Assembly: GCF_028330965.1 (NCBI RefSeq)
Contig: NZ_JAQMUB010000092.1
Span: 1-64,000 of the forward strand
Length of the DNA: 64,000 nucleotides
Reading direction: 5' to 3'
Source of the DNA: Oscillatoria sp. CS-180
Lineage (GTDB): Bacteria > Cyanobacteriota > Cyanobacteriia > Phormidesmidales > Phormidesmidaceae
In this document: piece by piece, positions 16,529 to 26,162 of the stretch
Numbering within the stretch: position 1 is the stretch's first letter
Layout: each line of letters begins with the position of its first letter
The notes under the pieces: model-generated
Database searches by the model: none
What the model saw: the letters and a program-made list of their open reading frames with translations, nothing else
What the model was told of the DNA's origin: nothing
Program-made: the position numbers and the translations under genes

Positions 16529-18112
16529 ATGTCCACTCGTTCCCAACCGCCTCAATTGCGTCCCTATCAGGTCGAACTGATTAACGACCTCTATCGCAAA
16601 ATCAACGAAGGCCATACCAAAATCGCCATCATTGCGGGAACAGGGGCAGGCAAAACCATTATCAGCGGCCAAATTTGTGCCCATGCCGAAGCTGCGGGTA
16701 AGCGGCTCATGTTTTTGGTGCATTTAGACGTCCTGGTAGGGCAAACCTACGAAAAGATGAAGGCATTCGGCTTACACTGCGGCTTCATCAAGGCTGGTTG
16801 GGAAGAAGACCGAGACGCGCCGATTCAGATCGCCAGTGTCCAGACGATGGCTCAGCGTAAGTGGTGGCGCTCCTGGCCTGCTGATGTCGTCTTTTACGAT
16901 GAAGCTCATACTACGCTGTTTAGTCGAGTGGGCAAGTCTGTTCTCTACAAAACCCATCCCCATTCTGTTCACTTGGCGATGACAGCTACGCCAGAGCGGC
17001 TAGGCAAAGACCAACTAGGCGAGCATTTAGACACGTTAGTTTCGGCTCCACCACCTGCTGAGCTACAGTCGATGGGCTTTTTATCTCAAATGAAGTACTT
17101 CAGTATGCCGCAGGATGGCATTGCTGACTTGAAAGGCGTGAAGACAGTACGGGGTGACTATGACGAAGCGGGTTTGAAGAATGCATGCGATCGCCCCGAA
17201 CTCGTCAGTAAGATTGTTCAAGAATGGCAACGTCTTACGTTAGGCAAACGAACGATCGCGTTCTGCGTTGACATTGAACATGCTCGCCACGTTGCAGAAG
17301 AATTTCGCCGGTCAGGGATTCCCTCAGACACTGTAGAAGGGGGCACCCCTATCAAAGAACGTCAGCGCATGTATGCCGACCTGAGAGAAGAGCGCATCCT
17401 AATGCTGACCTCCTGCAATGTCATTAGCATTGGGTTTGACGAACCCAGCGTCGAAGTTGGACTCCTCCTGCGACCCACTCAGTCCAGTGCGTTACACATT
17501 CAGCAGATCGGGCGCATCATGCGAATTTCGCCTCAAACGGGTAAAGCCTGTGGCATTATTCTCGACCAAGCAGGTAATTTAGAGCGATTGGGCTTTCCTG
17601 AAGACATTGACGACTATCACCTGCCAATGCGAAAAGGCGGCGGCGGCAGCAGCAAACCACCCCCCACAAAGCCTTGCCCCAGTTGCGGTCGCATTGTCCT
17701 GAGTTTTGTCGTGCGCTGCCCTGAGTGCGCTCACCAGTGGATATCTGAGCGTCCGCTCAACCTCGAAGACATGGTGCAAATTTATTCTCGCGATCAAGCC
17801 CATACCATCCGCGACATTCCTACGCTGATTGAGATTTTTCATGGACATCGCCGTCGTGTTTTCAAAAGCGGATATGCGGTCACCTTGGCGGATCACAATT
17901 TCTTTGAGCACACGGGCAGAACGGCAAAAGAATCTTGGTGTCTGGGTTCCATCTTCGGACGGCGTCCTACCTCGGAGCACAAACAAGCCTTTCTGGAATA
18001 CCTCCATCGCAGTGCTCGACGACTAGGCAAACGCGCTGATTGGATCATGCGCGAATTCGAGAAGGAGTTTGGCCCTGGCACCTGGGAACAAATGGCTCAG
18101 CAGCGACAATAG
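16529..18112 (+). CDS. Superfamily II DEAH-box helicase with zinc ribbon
   Basis: A 527-residue ATP-dependent helicase of the SSL2/RAD25 type. RecA1 has RPYQVELI, Walker A GTGAGKT at 37-43 and DEAH at 123-126, followed by TATP. RecA2 has TIAFCVDIEHARHVA, SCNVISIGFDEP and QQIGRIMRI (motif VI). After a Gly-rich hinge a zinc ribbon CPSCG...CPEC sits near 383-403, then a helical C-terminal domain of about 110 residues ending in WEQMAQQRQ. A role in DNA repair or phage-related functions is possible, but no partner genes lie beside it, and a defence role is not supported. Confidence 0.92.
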   Translation: MSTRSQPPQLRPYQVELINDLYRKINEGHTKIAIIAGTGAGKTIISGQICAHAEAAGKRLMFLVHLDVLVGQTYEKMKAFGLHCGFIKAGWEEDRDAPIQIASVQTMAQRKWWRSWPADVVFYDEAHTTLFSRVGKSVLYKTHPHSVHLAMTATPERLGKDQLGEHLDTLVSAPPPAELQSMGFLSQMKYFSMPQDGIADLKGVKTVRGDYDEAGLKNACDRPELVSKIVQEWQRLTLGKRTIAFCVDIEHARHVAEEFRRSGIPSDTVEGGTPIKERQRMYADLREERILMLTSCNVISIGFDEPSVEVGLLLRPTQSSALHIQQIGRIMRISPQTGKACGIILDQAGNLERLGFPEDIDDYHLPMRKGGGGSSKPPPTKPCPSCGRIVLSFVVRCPECAHQWISERPLNLEDMVQIYSRDQAHTIRDIPTLIEIFHGHRRRVFKSGYAVTLADHNFFEHTGRTAKESWCLGSIFGRRPTSEHKQAFLEYLHRSARRLGKRADWIMREFEKEFGPGTWEQMAQQRQ

Positions 18113-18303
18113 ACCATATCCGGTCAAAATGTAAAGATTGCGAATTCGACCGTCGAGGCAAACAAGGTGTACTGGCTGAAACAGGGGTGTAGGTTAGCTA
18201 ATAGCTGACGCGATATAGCCCCTCCAATTGATTCAGGGTAGGCATCATAGAGAAACTTCCAACATCAGGGCCTTAGATTACCCTCGTATCTCCCCGTCGT
18301 GCC

Positions 18304-19854
18304 ATGAATTCTTCTGTTCTACGACAATACTGGTCTGTGCTGCTGCTGCTCATCGGACTCAGGCTGATCTTTTGGCTAGGAGCCTTTCCGAACCCGGATG
18401 AGGCCTATTACTGGCTGTGGGGGCAACATCTCGACTGGTCCTATTTTGATCATCCCCCGTTCCATGCCTGGGTACAGGGACTCTTTGCAGCAGCGTTGGG
18501 CCGATCGCGCTTTGTTCTGCGCCTCCCCACCCTCATCAGCACCGGACTTTTGTTTGGGCTTTATTGGGTCATTTGCCATCGACTTTGTGAACGCCAGGCC
18601 AGAAACGCCTTTTGGCTAACCGTCCTGCTGTTTCTGACTTCGCCGCTGTTTTTTCTATTCTCAGCGATGGCCTGGCATGACCACTGGCTAATCTGGTTTG
18701 GCACAGCGTCAAGCTATTGTCTGATTCGCTTTCTGAGCAGCGATCGCTCTACGTCCTATCCCTGGCTCTATGCAGCTGGAGTTCTCATTGGCTTAGCGGG
18801 GTTGTGTAAGTACGTTGCTCTATTTCTGGGGCTGGGGTTCTTGGTCGCGATCGCGTCCCATCCGCGCTGGCGATTGCTGTTCAGCACTGTTCACCTATAC
18901 GGCGCGATCGTGCTGGCGCTACTGGTGCTCACGCCAGTGTTCTGGTGGAATATCCAAAACGAATTTTACTCCTTCCAGTTTTACTTAGGGCGTAGTGTGC
19001 AGTCAGAAGCTAGCGTTATTAACTGGCTAGGTCCAATCGGGTTTCTGCTGCTCAGCGCTCTCATTTTGGGTCCCATTCATGTTTGGGCGCTCTTAGCCTC
19101 CACTCGTCGAGGGTTCACCAAACCCTTCGGCATTGCTTATCAGCGGGTTGCGCTCATTGTTTTGGGCACCTCAACGGTTTTGCTTGCTCTACTGTCGCTA
19201 AGAGCGCCAGTGCTCTATTACTGGAATATTTTGGCCTACCCGTTGTCTTTTCCATTAATGGCTGTGGTTTTTCTCAATTTGCATCATCTAGCCAAACTGC
19301 GCCATCCCAGAGTTCTCAAGTCGACACTGGCATTAGGAACCTTAGCGGCTGTCGTCCTCGTGACACACTACACAGTCTTGCCGCTGTCGGCCCTAGTCTC
19401 GGAAACAGGAGATGACGATACGCGGATGCTCTACGGCTGGAACACCGTTGCCAGCGCTATCGAGCGCGAGATAGCAGCATTTTCAGAACAGCCATTACTG
19501 CTAACAACCGATTATCGGTCAGCGTCTGCTCTGGCGTACGTTCTCAACGATCCCTCTGTGATCGCTCTGTCAGGTCGAATTGACCAGTTCGATTTTTGGT
19601 ATGACTCAGCGGCGCTGAATAATCAAAGCGGGATTTTATTGGGCGATCGCTGGCATCCTATTTGCCCGGCCCACCTGGCTCTGTTTGAGCGCACAGACCC
19701 GCCCATATCCGTGGCCGTCCAAAGATGGGGAGTGTTCATCAAAACCTATGATCTGGTCAAGGGGTATGACTTTAAGTCAACGGCAACCGTGCCTCATCCC
19801 CTGTCCCCTGACTACCCCCTGTCATTTACCTCGGACGGTGAGACGTGTTCTTGA
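18304..19854 (+). CDS. GT39-family (ArnT/PMT-like) membrane glycosyltransferase
   Basis: A 516-residue polytopic membrane protein. The first lumenal loop has the catalytic acidic motif PDEAYYWLWGQ (Asp32-Glu33) and FDHPP, the signature of dolichyl/undecaprenyl-phosphate sugar transferases. About ten hydrophobic segments follow up to residue 375, then a soluble periplasmic C-terminal domain of about 140 residues. It probably transfers a sugar from a polyprenyl phosphate to a lipid or protein in the envelope; acceptor unknown. It stands alone, upstream of the phycocyanin operon but about 500 bp away. Confidence 0.9.
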   Translation: MNSSVLRQYWSVLLLLIGLRLIFWLGAFPNPDEAYYWLWGQHLDWSYFDHPPFHAWVQGLFAAALGRSRFVLRLPTLISTGLLFGLYWVICHRLCERQARNAFWLTVLLFLTSPLFFLFSAMAWHDHWLIWFGTASSYCLIRFLSSDRSTSYPWLYAAGVLIGLAGLCKYVALFLGLGFLVAIASHPRWRLLFSTVHLYGAIVLALLVLTPVFWWNIQNEFYSFQFYLGRSVQSEASVINWLGPIGFLLLSALILGPIHVWALLASTRRGFTKPFGIAYQRVALIVLGTSTVLLALLSLRAPVLYYWNILAYPLSFPLMAVVFLNLHHLAKLRHPRVLKSTLALGTLAAVVLVTHYTVLPLSALVSETGDDDTRMLYGWNTVASAIEREIAAFSEQPLLLTTDYRSASALAYVLNDPSVIALSGRIDQFDFWYDSAALNNQSGILLGDRWHPICPAHLALFERTDPPISVAVQRWGVFIKTYDLVKGYDFKSTATVPHPLSPDYPLSFTSDGETCS

Positions 19855-20359
19855 ATCAACTCATGAAGTCTTCATTTCTTGACATCTCTGGGCGTCTATC
19901 GTGTCTCATTCATGGCGGAGTGTAAAGCTATGCAACAAAAATGAAGCGTTTGTTTCGCTGGCGGAAGGCCAGAATGCCGAAAGGCTCTTATGTCGGACAC
20001 TTTCAACCGCATTTGAAACGGTATCAAGCTTAACAACTCGTAAATTGCATCTGCCTGAGGGCAGTGTATATAAATTCTGGAGGGTTTAAATTTTGGAGCT
20101 GCAAAGCGAGTCAAGGTAACGGTTTCGTTATTGCGATCGTGGCAAATCCGAAGGTCTGTCTCTCTTATTCAGGTTGAACTTCTTTACTTCTGCACAAGCC
20201 TGGCTTTGTAAGGAAGCTTGAAGAAAGTTTAAGAAAATAAGAGACGACTGTTTCCTCTCTTTAAGATCCTCTCATATACGTCGTAGGCAGCGTGAGCTGA
20301 TTAACTGCGATTCCAGTCAAGAAAAAAACGAACTCAAACTATTTAGGAGATTGAGGCGA
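19855..20359 (+). promoter_or_regulatory. Upstream region and long leader of the phycocyanin operon
   Basis: A 505-bp gap precedes cpcB. Long cpc leaders with strong promoters are usual in cyanobacteria. The 3' end has AGGAG 12 bases before the ATG. A 62-codon ORF at 19901-20089 was seen but looks non-coding. No exact promoter box is claimed. Confidence 0.5.
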
Positions 20360-20878
20360 ATGTTTGACGCATACTCCAAGGTTGTTTCCCAAGCTGATGC
20401 TCGTGGCGACTTCCTATCTATGGACCAAATCGATGCTCTTCAGAAGATGGTTTCTGATGGCAACAAGCGTTTGGACTCCGTAAACCGCATCACTAGCAGC
20501 GCTTCCAAGATCGTTTCTGATGCTGCTCGTGCATTGTTTGCTGAACAGCCCCAGCTCATCGCTCCTGGTGGTAACGCTTACACTAACCGTCGTATGGCTG
20601 CTTGCTTGCGCGACATGGAGATCATCCTGCGCTACATCACCTACGCGGTATTCACTGGCGATTCCTCCGTGCTGAACGATCGCTGCTTGAACGGTCTTCG
20701 TGAGACCTACGTTGCTCTGGGTGTTCCTGGTGCTTCCACTGCAGCTGGCATTGAGAAGATGAAGGAGTCTGCTATCTCCATCGTTAACGATCCTAACAAC
20801 ATCACTCAAGGTGATTGTTCCAGCATCGTTTCCGAAATCGGCAGCTACTTCGACCTCGCTGCTTCCGCTGTTGCCTAG
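20360..20878 (+). CDS. cpcB: C-phycocyanin beta subunit
   Basis: A 172-residue phycobiliprotein of the phycobilisome rods. It has the family start [13 protein letters not shown], the two bilin-binding cysteines Cys82 ([14 protein letters not shown]) and Cys153 (QGDCSS), Asn72 (the N-methylated position in GGNAY) and the C-terminal [11 protein letters not shown]. The first is attached by the CpcS/T- or CpcE/F-type systems depending on site. The ATG at 20360 is preceded by AGGAGATTGAGGCGA. cpcA follows after 85 bp. It is the first gene of the operon. Confidence 0.99.
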   Translation: MFDAYSKVVSQADARGDFLSMDQIDALQKMVSDGNKRLDSVNRITSSASKIVSDAARALFAEQPQLIAPGGNAYTNRRMAACLRDMEIILRYITYAVFTGDSSVLNDRCLNGLRETYVALGVPGASTAAGIEKMKESAISIVNDPNNITQGDCSSIVSEIGSYFDLAASAVA

Positions 20879-20963
20879 TCTTAGGCTGTTTTCAGTGCTT
20901 ATTGCACGAATTCTCTGACTTAAACCAAGACCAAACTTGTACATCTTTTAGGAGATAGTTCCA

Positions 20964-21452
20964 ATGAAAACTCCTCTGACTGAAGCAGTTGCTGCTGCTG
21001 ATTCTCAAGGCCGTTTCCTGAGCAACACTGAAATGCAGGCTGCTTTTGGCCGCTTGGACAAAGCTGCTTCTGGTTTGGAAGCTGCTAAGGCTCTGACTCA
21101 GAAGTCTGATTCTTTGGTCCAAGGCGCTGCTCAGGCAGTCTACAACAAGTTCCCTTACACCACTCAGATGCAGGGACCTAACTACGCTGCAGATGAGCGT
21201 GGTAAGCAAAAGTGTGCTCGTGACATCGGCTACTACCTACGCATGGTGACTTACTGCTGTGTTGCTGGTGGTACTGGCCCTATGGATGAGTACCTCATCG
21301 CTGGCCTAGATGAAATCAACAGCACTTTCGAATTGTCTCCCAGCTGGTACGTAGAAGCTCTGCGTAACATCAAGGCAAGCCACGGTTTGAGTGGTGACCC
21401 TGCTGTTATCGCTAACTCCTACCTCGACTACGCAATCAACGCTCTTAGCTAG
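20964..21452 (+). CDS. cpcA: C-phycocyanin alpha subunit
   Basis: A 162-residue alpha subunit pairing with CpcB into the (alpha-beta) monomers of rod discs. Key features are [20 protein letters not shown] at the start, the single bilin cysteine Cys84 ([14 protein letters not shown]), [12 protein letters not shown] and the ending [10 protein letters not shown]. Chromophore attachment at Cys84 is the job of the CpcE/CpcF lyase encoded downstream. The ribosome site is AGGAGATAG before the ATG. Confidence 0.99.
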   Translation: MKTPLTEAVAAADSQGRFLSNTEMQAAFGRLDKAASGLEAAKALTQKSDSLVQGAAQAVYNKFPYTTQMQGPNYAADERGKQKCARDIGYYLRMVTYCCVAGGTGPMDEYLIAGLDEINSTFELSPSWYVEALRNIKASHGLSGDPAVIANSYLDYAINALS

Positions 21453-21465
21453 ATTGTCCTAATTT

Positions 21466-21522
21466 GCCCGGAGGGGCAGACAGTTGTTAGCACCTGGTTA
21501 ACAGTTGTTTGCCTGTCCGGGC
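21466..21522 (+). terminator. Long hairpin between cpcA and the first rod-linker gene
   Basis: GCCCGG at 21466-21471 pairs with CCGGGC at 21517-21522, and the stem continues inward through TTGTTA/TTAACA with a few bulges around an 8-base loop. It begins 14 bp after the cpcA stop. Such hairpins commonly cause partial termination or stabilise the abundant cpcBA message relative to the linker genes; that role is inferred. Confidence 0.7.
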
Positions 21523-21558
21523 ATTGTTGTATCTGAAATATTGCCAAGGAGAAGGCAA

Positions 21559-22383
21559 ATGGCAGTGACAACTGCAGCGGGACGTCTTGGGGTGTCCCCG
21601 TTTGACGAGTCGGAAAAGGTGGAGCTACGTCAAAACTGGTCGAAGACAAACGATATTGATGCGGTTATTCGTGCCGCCTATCGTCAGGTTTTTGGCAACC
21701 AGTACATCATGGCGAGTGAGCGTCAGACCAGTGCGGAATCCCTCCTGCGTCAAGGCGACATCTCAGTCCGTGACTTTGTTCGGGCACTAGCCTTGTCGGA
21801 TCTGTATCGCGAAAAATTCTTCCAGTCAGGTCCACAAAACCGATTTATTGAGCTGAACTTCAAACATCTGTTGGGCCGTGCGCCCTATAGCCAAGATGAA
21901 GTAGCTGCTCATACTTACCTCTATCAGACTCAAGGATACGAGGCAGAAATCAATTCCTACATTGATTCTGAGGAATATTCTGAGACCTTTGGGGAAAATA
22001 CAGTCCCCAAAAATCGTGGATATCTGACTCAGCGTAGCCAGAAGACAGTCGGGTTCCCCCGCTTCTTCAAGCTGTATCGGGGATACGCGACGAGCGATCG
22101 CTCCCAGAAAACAGGTGATCGTGCTCGTCTCGTACAAGAGATTGCCAAGAACGTTGCATCCCCTATATCTGAGGCTAGCACAGGTGCCGCAATCGTAGGT
22201 AATAACGGCGGTACTCGTGAGAAGCTCTATCGCATCCGCGTAGCTCAGGCAGCTGCACCTGGGCGACTTCCTCAAGTACGTCGCAGCAACACCGAGTATC
22301 TGGTGCCTTACGAGCAGCTGTCTCGTAAGCTTCAGCAAATCAATCGTGCGGGTGGTCGCGTAACGAGCGTTACTGAGGCTTAA
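21559..22383 (+). CDS. cpcC: Phycobilisome rod linker, distal type
   Basis: A 274-residue rod linker: N-terminal PBS-linker domain (about 20-180; [60 protein letters not shown]) and a C-terminal CpcD-like domain (about 215-274; [29 protein letters not shown]). The basic surface binds inside phycocyanin hexamers and joins discs. The ATG at 21559 follows GGAGAAGGCAA. In the common order cpcB-A-C2-C1-D this is the C2 position. Confidence 0.96.
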   Translation: MAVTTAAGRLGVSPFDESEKVELRQNWSKTNDIDAVIRAAYRQVFGNQYIMASERQTSAESLLRQGDISVRDFVRALALSDLYREKFFQSGPQNRFIELNFKHLLGRAPYSQDEVAAHTYLYQTQGYEAEINSYIDSEEYSETFGENTVPKNRGYLTQRSQKTVGFPRFFKLYRGYATSDRSQKTGDRARLVQEIAKNVASPISEASTGAAIVGNNGGTREKLYRIRVAQAAAPGRLPQVRRSNTEYLVPYEQLSRKLQQINRAGGRVTSVTEA

Positions 22384-22398
22384 ACCTGCAGACAGCTG

Positions 22399-22464
22399 GA
22401 AAACGGCCTCGGTGGGAGTGACTGTTTCTGTAAAGGAATGGTCAATTTCATTTGGGCCGTTTTC
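22399..22464 (+). terminator. Inverted repeat between the two rod-linker genes
   Basis: GAAAACGGCC at 22399-22408 is matched by GGCCGTTTTC at 22455-22464, a perfect 10-bp stem around 46 bases with minor internal pairing. It may act as a processing or attenuation site between the two linker genes. Confidence 0.5.
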
Positions 22465-22501
22465 TTGATCTTTGACGTTTTGAAAAAAGGAGGATAAGAG
22501 A

Positions 22502-23371
22502 GTGCCTATCACAACTGCCGCATCCCGTTTGGGAACGGCGCCCTTCGAGGAAACGGGTCGAGTCGAACTGAGAGCCGATTATTCTGCTGACGATGTCGAG
22601 CAGGTTATCCAAGCCGTTTATCGTCAACTGCTGGGTAACGACTATCTCATGCAGTCTGAGCGCCTTGGTAGCGCTGAGTCTTTGCTACGAAACGGTCAAA
22701 TTAACGTTCGTGAATTTGTTCGAGCAGTTGCTAAGTCTGATCTGTATAAAAACAAGTTCTTTCATGGCAATTTTCAAACTCGGGTAACTGAGCTGCACTG
22801 CAAGCATTTGCTAGGGCGCGCTCCTTACGACGAGTCTGAGGTCATCGAGCACCTTGATCGATATGAAAACGCAGGATACGACGCCGACGTTGACTCGTTT
22901 ATTGATAGTGAAGAATATCAGGCGAACTTTGGTGAGAATGTTGTGCCTTACTATCGCAGCTTTGTCTATCAGGCGGGGCAGCGGAGCGTAGGCTTCACTC
23001 GCATATTTCAACTGTATCGGGGATATGCGACAAGTGATCGCGCCCAAATGGGTAACGGCTTGTCTAAACTAGCTGAAGAATTGGGCCGTAACCAGGCCTC
23101 TTCCATCAAGCCGCCCAGCGCTGTAGGAAGCGCTACCACTCGCAAAGGCAACACAGTTCCCAACAAAGCTTTGGGAGGAACCACGCCTTTTGGTGGGCAG
23201 CCTGGTAAGGTTTATCGAGTTGAAGTTGTCGGTATGGCGGGCCCTGGATATCCTCGGATTCGTCGTGCTAATACCGCTTTTCTCGTTCCTTACGAGCAAC
23301 TTTCTAATAAGCTTCAGCAGATCAACCGCATGGGCGGACGGGTTTCAAGCGTAACGCCTGCTGGTAACTAA
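22502..23371 (+). CDS. cpcC: Phycobilisome rod linker, proximal type
   Basis: A 289-residue paralogue of the preceding linker with the same order: PBS-linker domain ([53 protein letters not shown]) then CpcD-like domain ([29 protein letters not shown]). The inter-domain region is longer and Gly/Thr-rich. Start is GTG at 22502, preceded by AAAAAAGGAGGATAAGAGA, a strong ribosome site. By position it corresponds to cpcC1. Confidence 0.96.
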   Translation: MPITTAASRLGTAPFEETGRVELRADYSADDVEQVIQAVYRQLLGNDYLMQSERLGSAESLLRNGQINVREFVRAVAKSDLYKNKFFHGNFQTRVTELHCKHLLGRAPYDESEVIEHLDRYENAGYDADVDSFIDSEEYQANFGENVVPYYRSFVYQAGQRSVGFTRIFQLYRGYATSDRAQMGNGLSKLAEELGRNQASSIKPPSAVGSATTRKGNTVPNKALGGTTPFGGQPGKVYRVEVVGMAGPGYPRIRRANTAFLVPYEQLSNKLQQINRMGGRVSSVTPAGN

Positions 23372-23714
23372 GTTAGCTTTAGCAAGTAGTGGATTGCCCT
23401 GCCACAGGTGTCGGTTGGGTTACAACGTAACGAAATCTAGCGTAGCGACTGGATTGGCTGTGCTCGCGGCGTAGATTTCCTTTGTTAAGGGAATTTACCA
23501 TAATCCTGGCCCGCGTTGGAGTTTGTTTTGCTCAACATTAGCCGACATAAACTGCTTGGGGCTGGATCAATCCACTCCATATCTCATCTCAATCTGTACC
23601 AAGATGCTGAATTCAAAGCATGAGCCAGCATTTTGATACTGAGAAAACAAAGCTCTACCCATTCTCTCGCTAGAGTAGAAATGCTGTTTTACATCGTGTA
23701 GGAGATATCTGTAC
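23372..23714 (+). other. Intergenic region between the second rod linker and cpcD
   Basis: A 343-bp gap inside the operon. It holds an inverted repeat GAAATCTA (23432-23439) / TAGATTTC (23472-23479) around a G+C-rich loop, and a possible internal promoter region upstream of cpcD, whose ribosome site is AGGAGATA. No coding sequence was recognised. Confidence 0.5.
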
Positions 23715-23972
23715 ATGATTGGCCAGAATGCTTTTGGCACATCAACCGCTTCCCCATCTAAGGGGCGTATGTTTTTGTACGAAGTGAGCGGCATGCGTCA
23801 GACTTGGGAATCTGACAAAAATAACTTTCCCATTCGGAATAGCGGCAGCACTTTTATCAAGGTGCCTTACAGCCGTATGAACGAAGAGATGCAGCGGATC
23901 ACCCGCCTGGGCGGACAGATCGTTAGCATCAAACCGCTAAACAGTGATGGTTCTGTGGCAGAAGAAGGCTAA
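23715..23972 (+). CDS. cpcD: Phycobilisome rod-capping small linker
   Basis: An 85-residue CpcD protein that caps the outer end of phycocyanin rods. The CpcD fold is full length: FLYEVSGMRQT, SGSTFIKVPYSRMNEEMQRITRLGGQIVSI. It is homologous to the C-terminal domains of the two linkers upstream. The ATG at 23715 follows GTAGGAGATATCTGTAC. Confidence 0.96.
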   Translation: MIGQNAFGTSTASPSKGRMFLYEVSGMRQTWESDKNNFPIRNSGSTFIKVPYSRMNEEMQRITRLGGQIVSIKPLNSDGSVAEEG

Positions 23973-24149
23973 GGGCTGTGTAAGCCAGAGCTTTTAATTC
24001 TGCCCCACAATGGGTTTTTCTATCTTTCGACGAGAGACGCTGTTATGGGAATTTGAGTTTGGTAAGTGACGTCCATTGACCAGGTCGTTGCAGGCTAGAG
24101 CTTAGAATTCCATAAATGCGTCTCTTTATTTTGCTTAAGCGAATTCTTG

Positions 24150-24968
24150 ATGACTGATATTGAAATTACGAGCGACTCGTTGACGACTGAGGAGGCGATC
24201 GCGAATCTGCAACAAACAGAAGATTCCAGCCTGCGATACTACGCCGCTTGGTGGCTAGGACGGTTTCGTGTCAATCAACCCGTCGTCATTGCGGCGCTTG
24301 AAGCGGCACTGCAAGATACCGACGATCGATCTCCCGATGGTGGCTACCCGCTACGCCGCAATGCCGCCCGTGCCTTGGGAAAATTAGGCGATCGCTCCGT
24401 CGTGCCCGCACTCATAGAGTGCTTGGCCTGTGAAGACTATTATGTGCGCGAGGCAGCGGCTCAAGCCCTGGCAGAACTGGAGGATACTAGCTGTGCGTCG
24501 GCTCTACTGACCTTGCTCGAAGGGGGCTTATCAGCTGCGACCCAAGTGCCCGACAAACCTCACCTCGTGCAACCCTATGGCGCAGTCATCGAAGCCCTCG
24601 GCATGTTGGGCGTCACGGATGCCATTGCTGCCATTCAACCTTTCTTAGATCACGAGTTCGCCACCGTGCAGAATGCGGCTGCCCGCGCCTTGTATCAACT
24701 CACCGGTGATGAGCATTATGCTGAACGCTTGATTACCACCCTGCGAGGCGAGAGTCTCCAACTGCGGCGCTCGGCCCTGATGGATTTGGGGGCCGTTGGA
24801 TATTTGCCTGCCGCTGAGGCGATCGCTGCCGCTCTCACAGAAAACAGTCTCAAGCTCATTGCCATGAAGGGATTGATTGACACTCACCTCACCGCCCCTG
24901 AAGGATCGCCACCGGAACTCACAAACCCAACGATTGAAGTCATGAACCTGATGGATAATTTGCTGTAG
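24150..24968 (+). CDS. cpcE: Phycocyanin alpha-subunit phycocyanobilin lyase, CpcE subunit
   Basis: A 272-residue HEAT-like/EZ-repeat protein. With CpcF it attaches phycocyanobilin to Cys84 of CpcA. Seen: TTEEAIANLQQTEDSSLRYYAAWWLGR, repeated helical pairs such as LRRNAARALGKLGD and VREAAAQALAELED, and LQLRRSALMDLGAVGY. The ATG at 24150 is used. A GNAT-like gene follows after 22 bp, and cpcF after that. Confidence 0.97.
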   Translation: MTDIEITSDSLTTEEAIANLQQTEDSSLRYYAAWWLGRFRVNQPVVIAALEAALQDTDDRSPDGGYPLRRNAARALGKLGDRSVVPALIECLACEDYYVREAAAQALAELEDTSCASALLTLLEGGLSAATQVPDKPHLVQPYGAVIEALGMLGVTDAIAAIQPFLDHEFATVQNAAARALYQLTGDEHYAERLITTLRGESLQLRRSALMDLGAVGYLPAAEAIAAALTENSLKLIAMKGLIDTHLTAPEGSPPELTNPTIEVMNLMDNLL

Positions 24969-24990
24969 GAGTGCTGTTGCTTGGGTTGCT

Positions 24991-25446
24991 ATGTCATTTG
25001 TCCCTGATTCTTTTTCAGTTCCCACCACATTAGTCACTGAAACGTTTCGTCTGCATCCTCTGACCATTCACGATGTTGTTCGAGACTATGATGCTGTGAT
25101 GACGAGCCAGCCTGAACTGTGGGAGCGATTTGGCACACTTTGGAGCTGGCCGAAACCTGACCTCTCCTTTGAGCAAGATTTAATTGATTTAGCTTGGCAC
25201 CAGAAAGAGGCCCAGAGACGGCAAGCATTTACCTACGCTGTCCTTAATCCTCAAGGCACACAGCAGGTGGGCTGCGTATATGTAGACCCGTCGTCCACAG
25301 CCAAGTACGACGCTTCAGTGTTGTATTGGGTTCGTACCAGCGAATTATCATCTGGGATGGAGGCGGTTTTAGGAGAGGCGCTGCGTCACTGGTTCCAGAC
25401 AGAATGGCCTTTTCGCCAAATTGAGTATCCCGGCAGAACAGAGTAG
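24991..25446 (+). CDS. GNAT-like acetyltransferase inserted between cpcE and cpcF
   Basis: A 151-residue protein resembling the Acetyltransf_3 type of GNAT fold: an N-terminal strand-helix (VTETFRLHPLTIHDVVRDYDAVMTS), a central helical insert, then AFTYAVLNPQGTQQVGCVYVDP and LYWVRTSELSSGMEAVLGEAL, where the acetyl-CoA P-loop would lie. The usual QxxGxG/A loop is not obvious, so activity is uncertain. The gene is tightly packed: 22 bp after cpcE and 6 bp before cpcF, so it is cotranscribed and perhaps translationally coupled with the lyase genes. Its partner or substrate is unknown. Confidence 0.65.
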   Translation: MSFVPDSFSVPTTLVTETFRLHPLTIHDVVRDYDAVMTSQPELWERFGTLWSWPKPDLSFEQDLIDLAWHQKEAQRRQAFTYAVLNPQGTQQVGCVYVDPSSTAKYDASVLYWVRTSELSSGMEAVLGEALRHWFQTEWPFRQIEYPGRTE

Positions 25447-25452
25447 GCACAG

Positions 25453-26085
25453 GTGAACAACACACTTTCGATTCCAGAATTGCTACACGCGGTCAACACC
25501 GCCGATTCCGCTGCGGGGCTCATTGGTGCAGTGCGATCGCTGTCTGCGGTTCGATCTCCAGAAGCGGTCGAAACGCTGATCACGGTTTTAGGCTTCAACA
25601 ATCCCGGAGCTGCCGTAGCCGCCGTCGATGGCTTGGTGGCTTTAGGCGATACGTCAGTTCCAGCCCTACTAGAACAGCTAGATGGCTACAACTACGGAGC
25701 ACGAGCCTGGGCCATTCGCGCCCTGGCCATGATTGGAAACCCCCAGGCCCTAGACGTTCTGGTCGAAACGGCTAGGGGCGACTTTGCGCTCAGCGTGAGA
25801 CGAGCAGCTGCAAAAGGTCTGGGATTTATTGACTGGCAGAAACTACCTGAAAACGAGCGAGCGATCGCCCAAAACCAAGCGATCGCTGCTCTTAAGGTCG
25901 CGCTTAATGACGATGAATGGGTTGTCCGCTATGCCAGCACTGTCGGCCTCTATGGCCTGGCTACTGCCCTGCTGCATCAAAATGACAGCATTGCAGATAT
26001 TCGCGATTGCCTTTCTGCAACAGCCTGCCACGATACCGAAGTGGTAGTGAAGGCTCGGGCCAAACTCGCCCTTTCACAGCTTTGA
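25453..26085 (+). CDS. cpcF: Phycocyanin alpha-subunit phycocyanobilin lyase, CpcF subunit
   Basis: A 210-residue HEAT-like repeat protein, partner of CpcE in the bilin lyase/isomerase-type complex. Seen: VRSPEAVETLITVLGFNNPG, YNYGARAWAIRALAMIGNP, FALSVRRAAAKGLGFIDW, and VRYASTVGLYGL. GTG start at 25453 with AGGCACAG upstream, 6 bp after the GNAT-like gene. It is the last gene of the operon, followed by a dispersed repeat. Confidence 0.96.
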   Translation: MNNTLSIPELLHAVNTADSAAGLIGAVRSLSAVRSPEAVETLITVLGFNNPGAAVAAVDGLVALGDTSVPALLEQLDGYNYGARAWAIRALAMIGNPQALDVLVETARGDFALSVRRAAAKGLGFIDWQKLPENERAIAQNQAIAALKVALNDDEWVVRYASTVGLYGLATALLHQNDSIADIRDCLSATACHDTEVVVKARAKLALSQL

Positions 26086-26094
26086 AAACTGAGC

Positions 26095-26142
26095 TATGGC
26101 CGTCGTCAGTTCCGTCAGGGCAAGACGGCGAACTATATAGTC
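26095..26142. repeat. Dispersed intergenic repeat, short copy 2
   Basis: Begins TATGGCCGTCGTCAGTTCCG, identical over 20 bp to the copy at 5233, then diverges (CAGGGCAAGACGGCGAAC). Here GCCGTC near the left end pairs with GACGGC, giving a hairpin. It lies just after cpcF, so it may double as a terminator between convergent genes. Confidence 0.6.
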
Positions 26143-26162
26143 TCATCCCGAACTCAGATCAT

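Noticed and set aside
16529-18112. Defence-system helicase
   Set aside because: The SF2 helicase stands alone between an acetyltransferase and a membrane glycosyltransferase; no nuclease or methylase partner is present.
19901-20089. 62-codon ORF in the phycocyanin leader
   Set aside because: Sequence looks random and no ribosome site precedes it; the region is better explained as the cpc promoter and leader.
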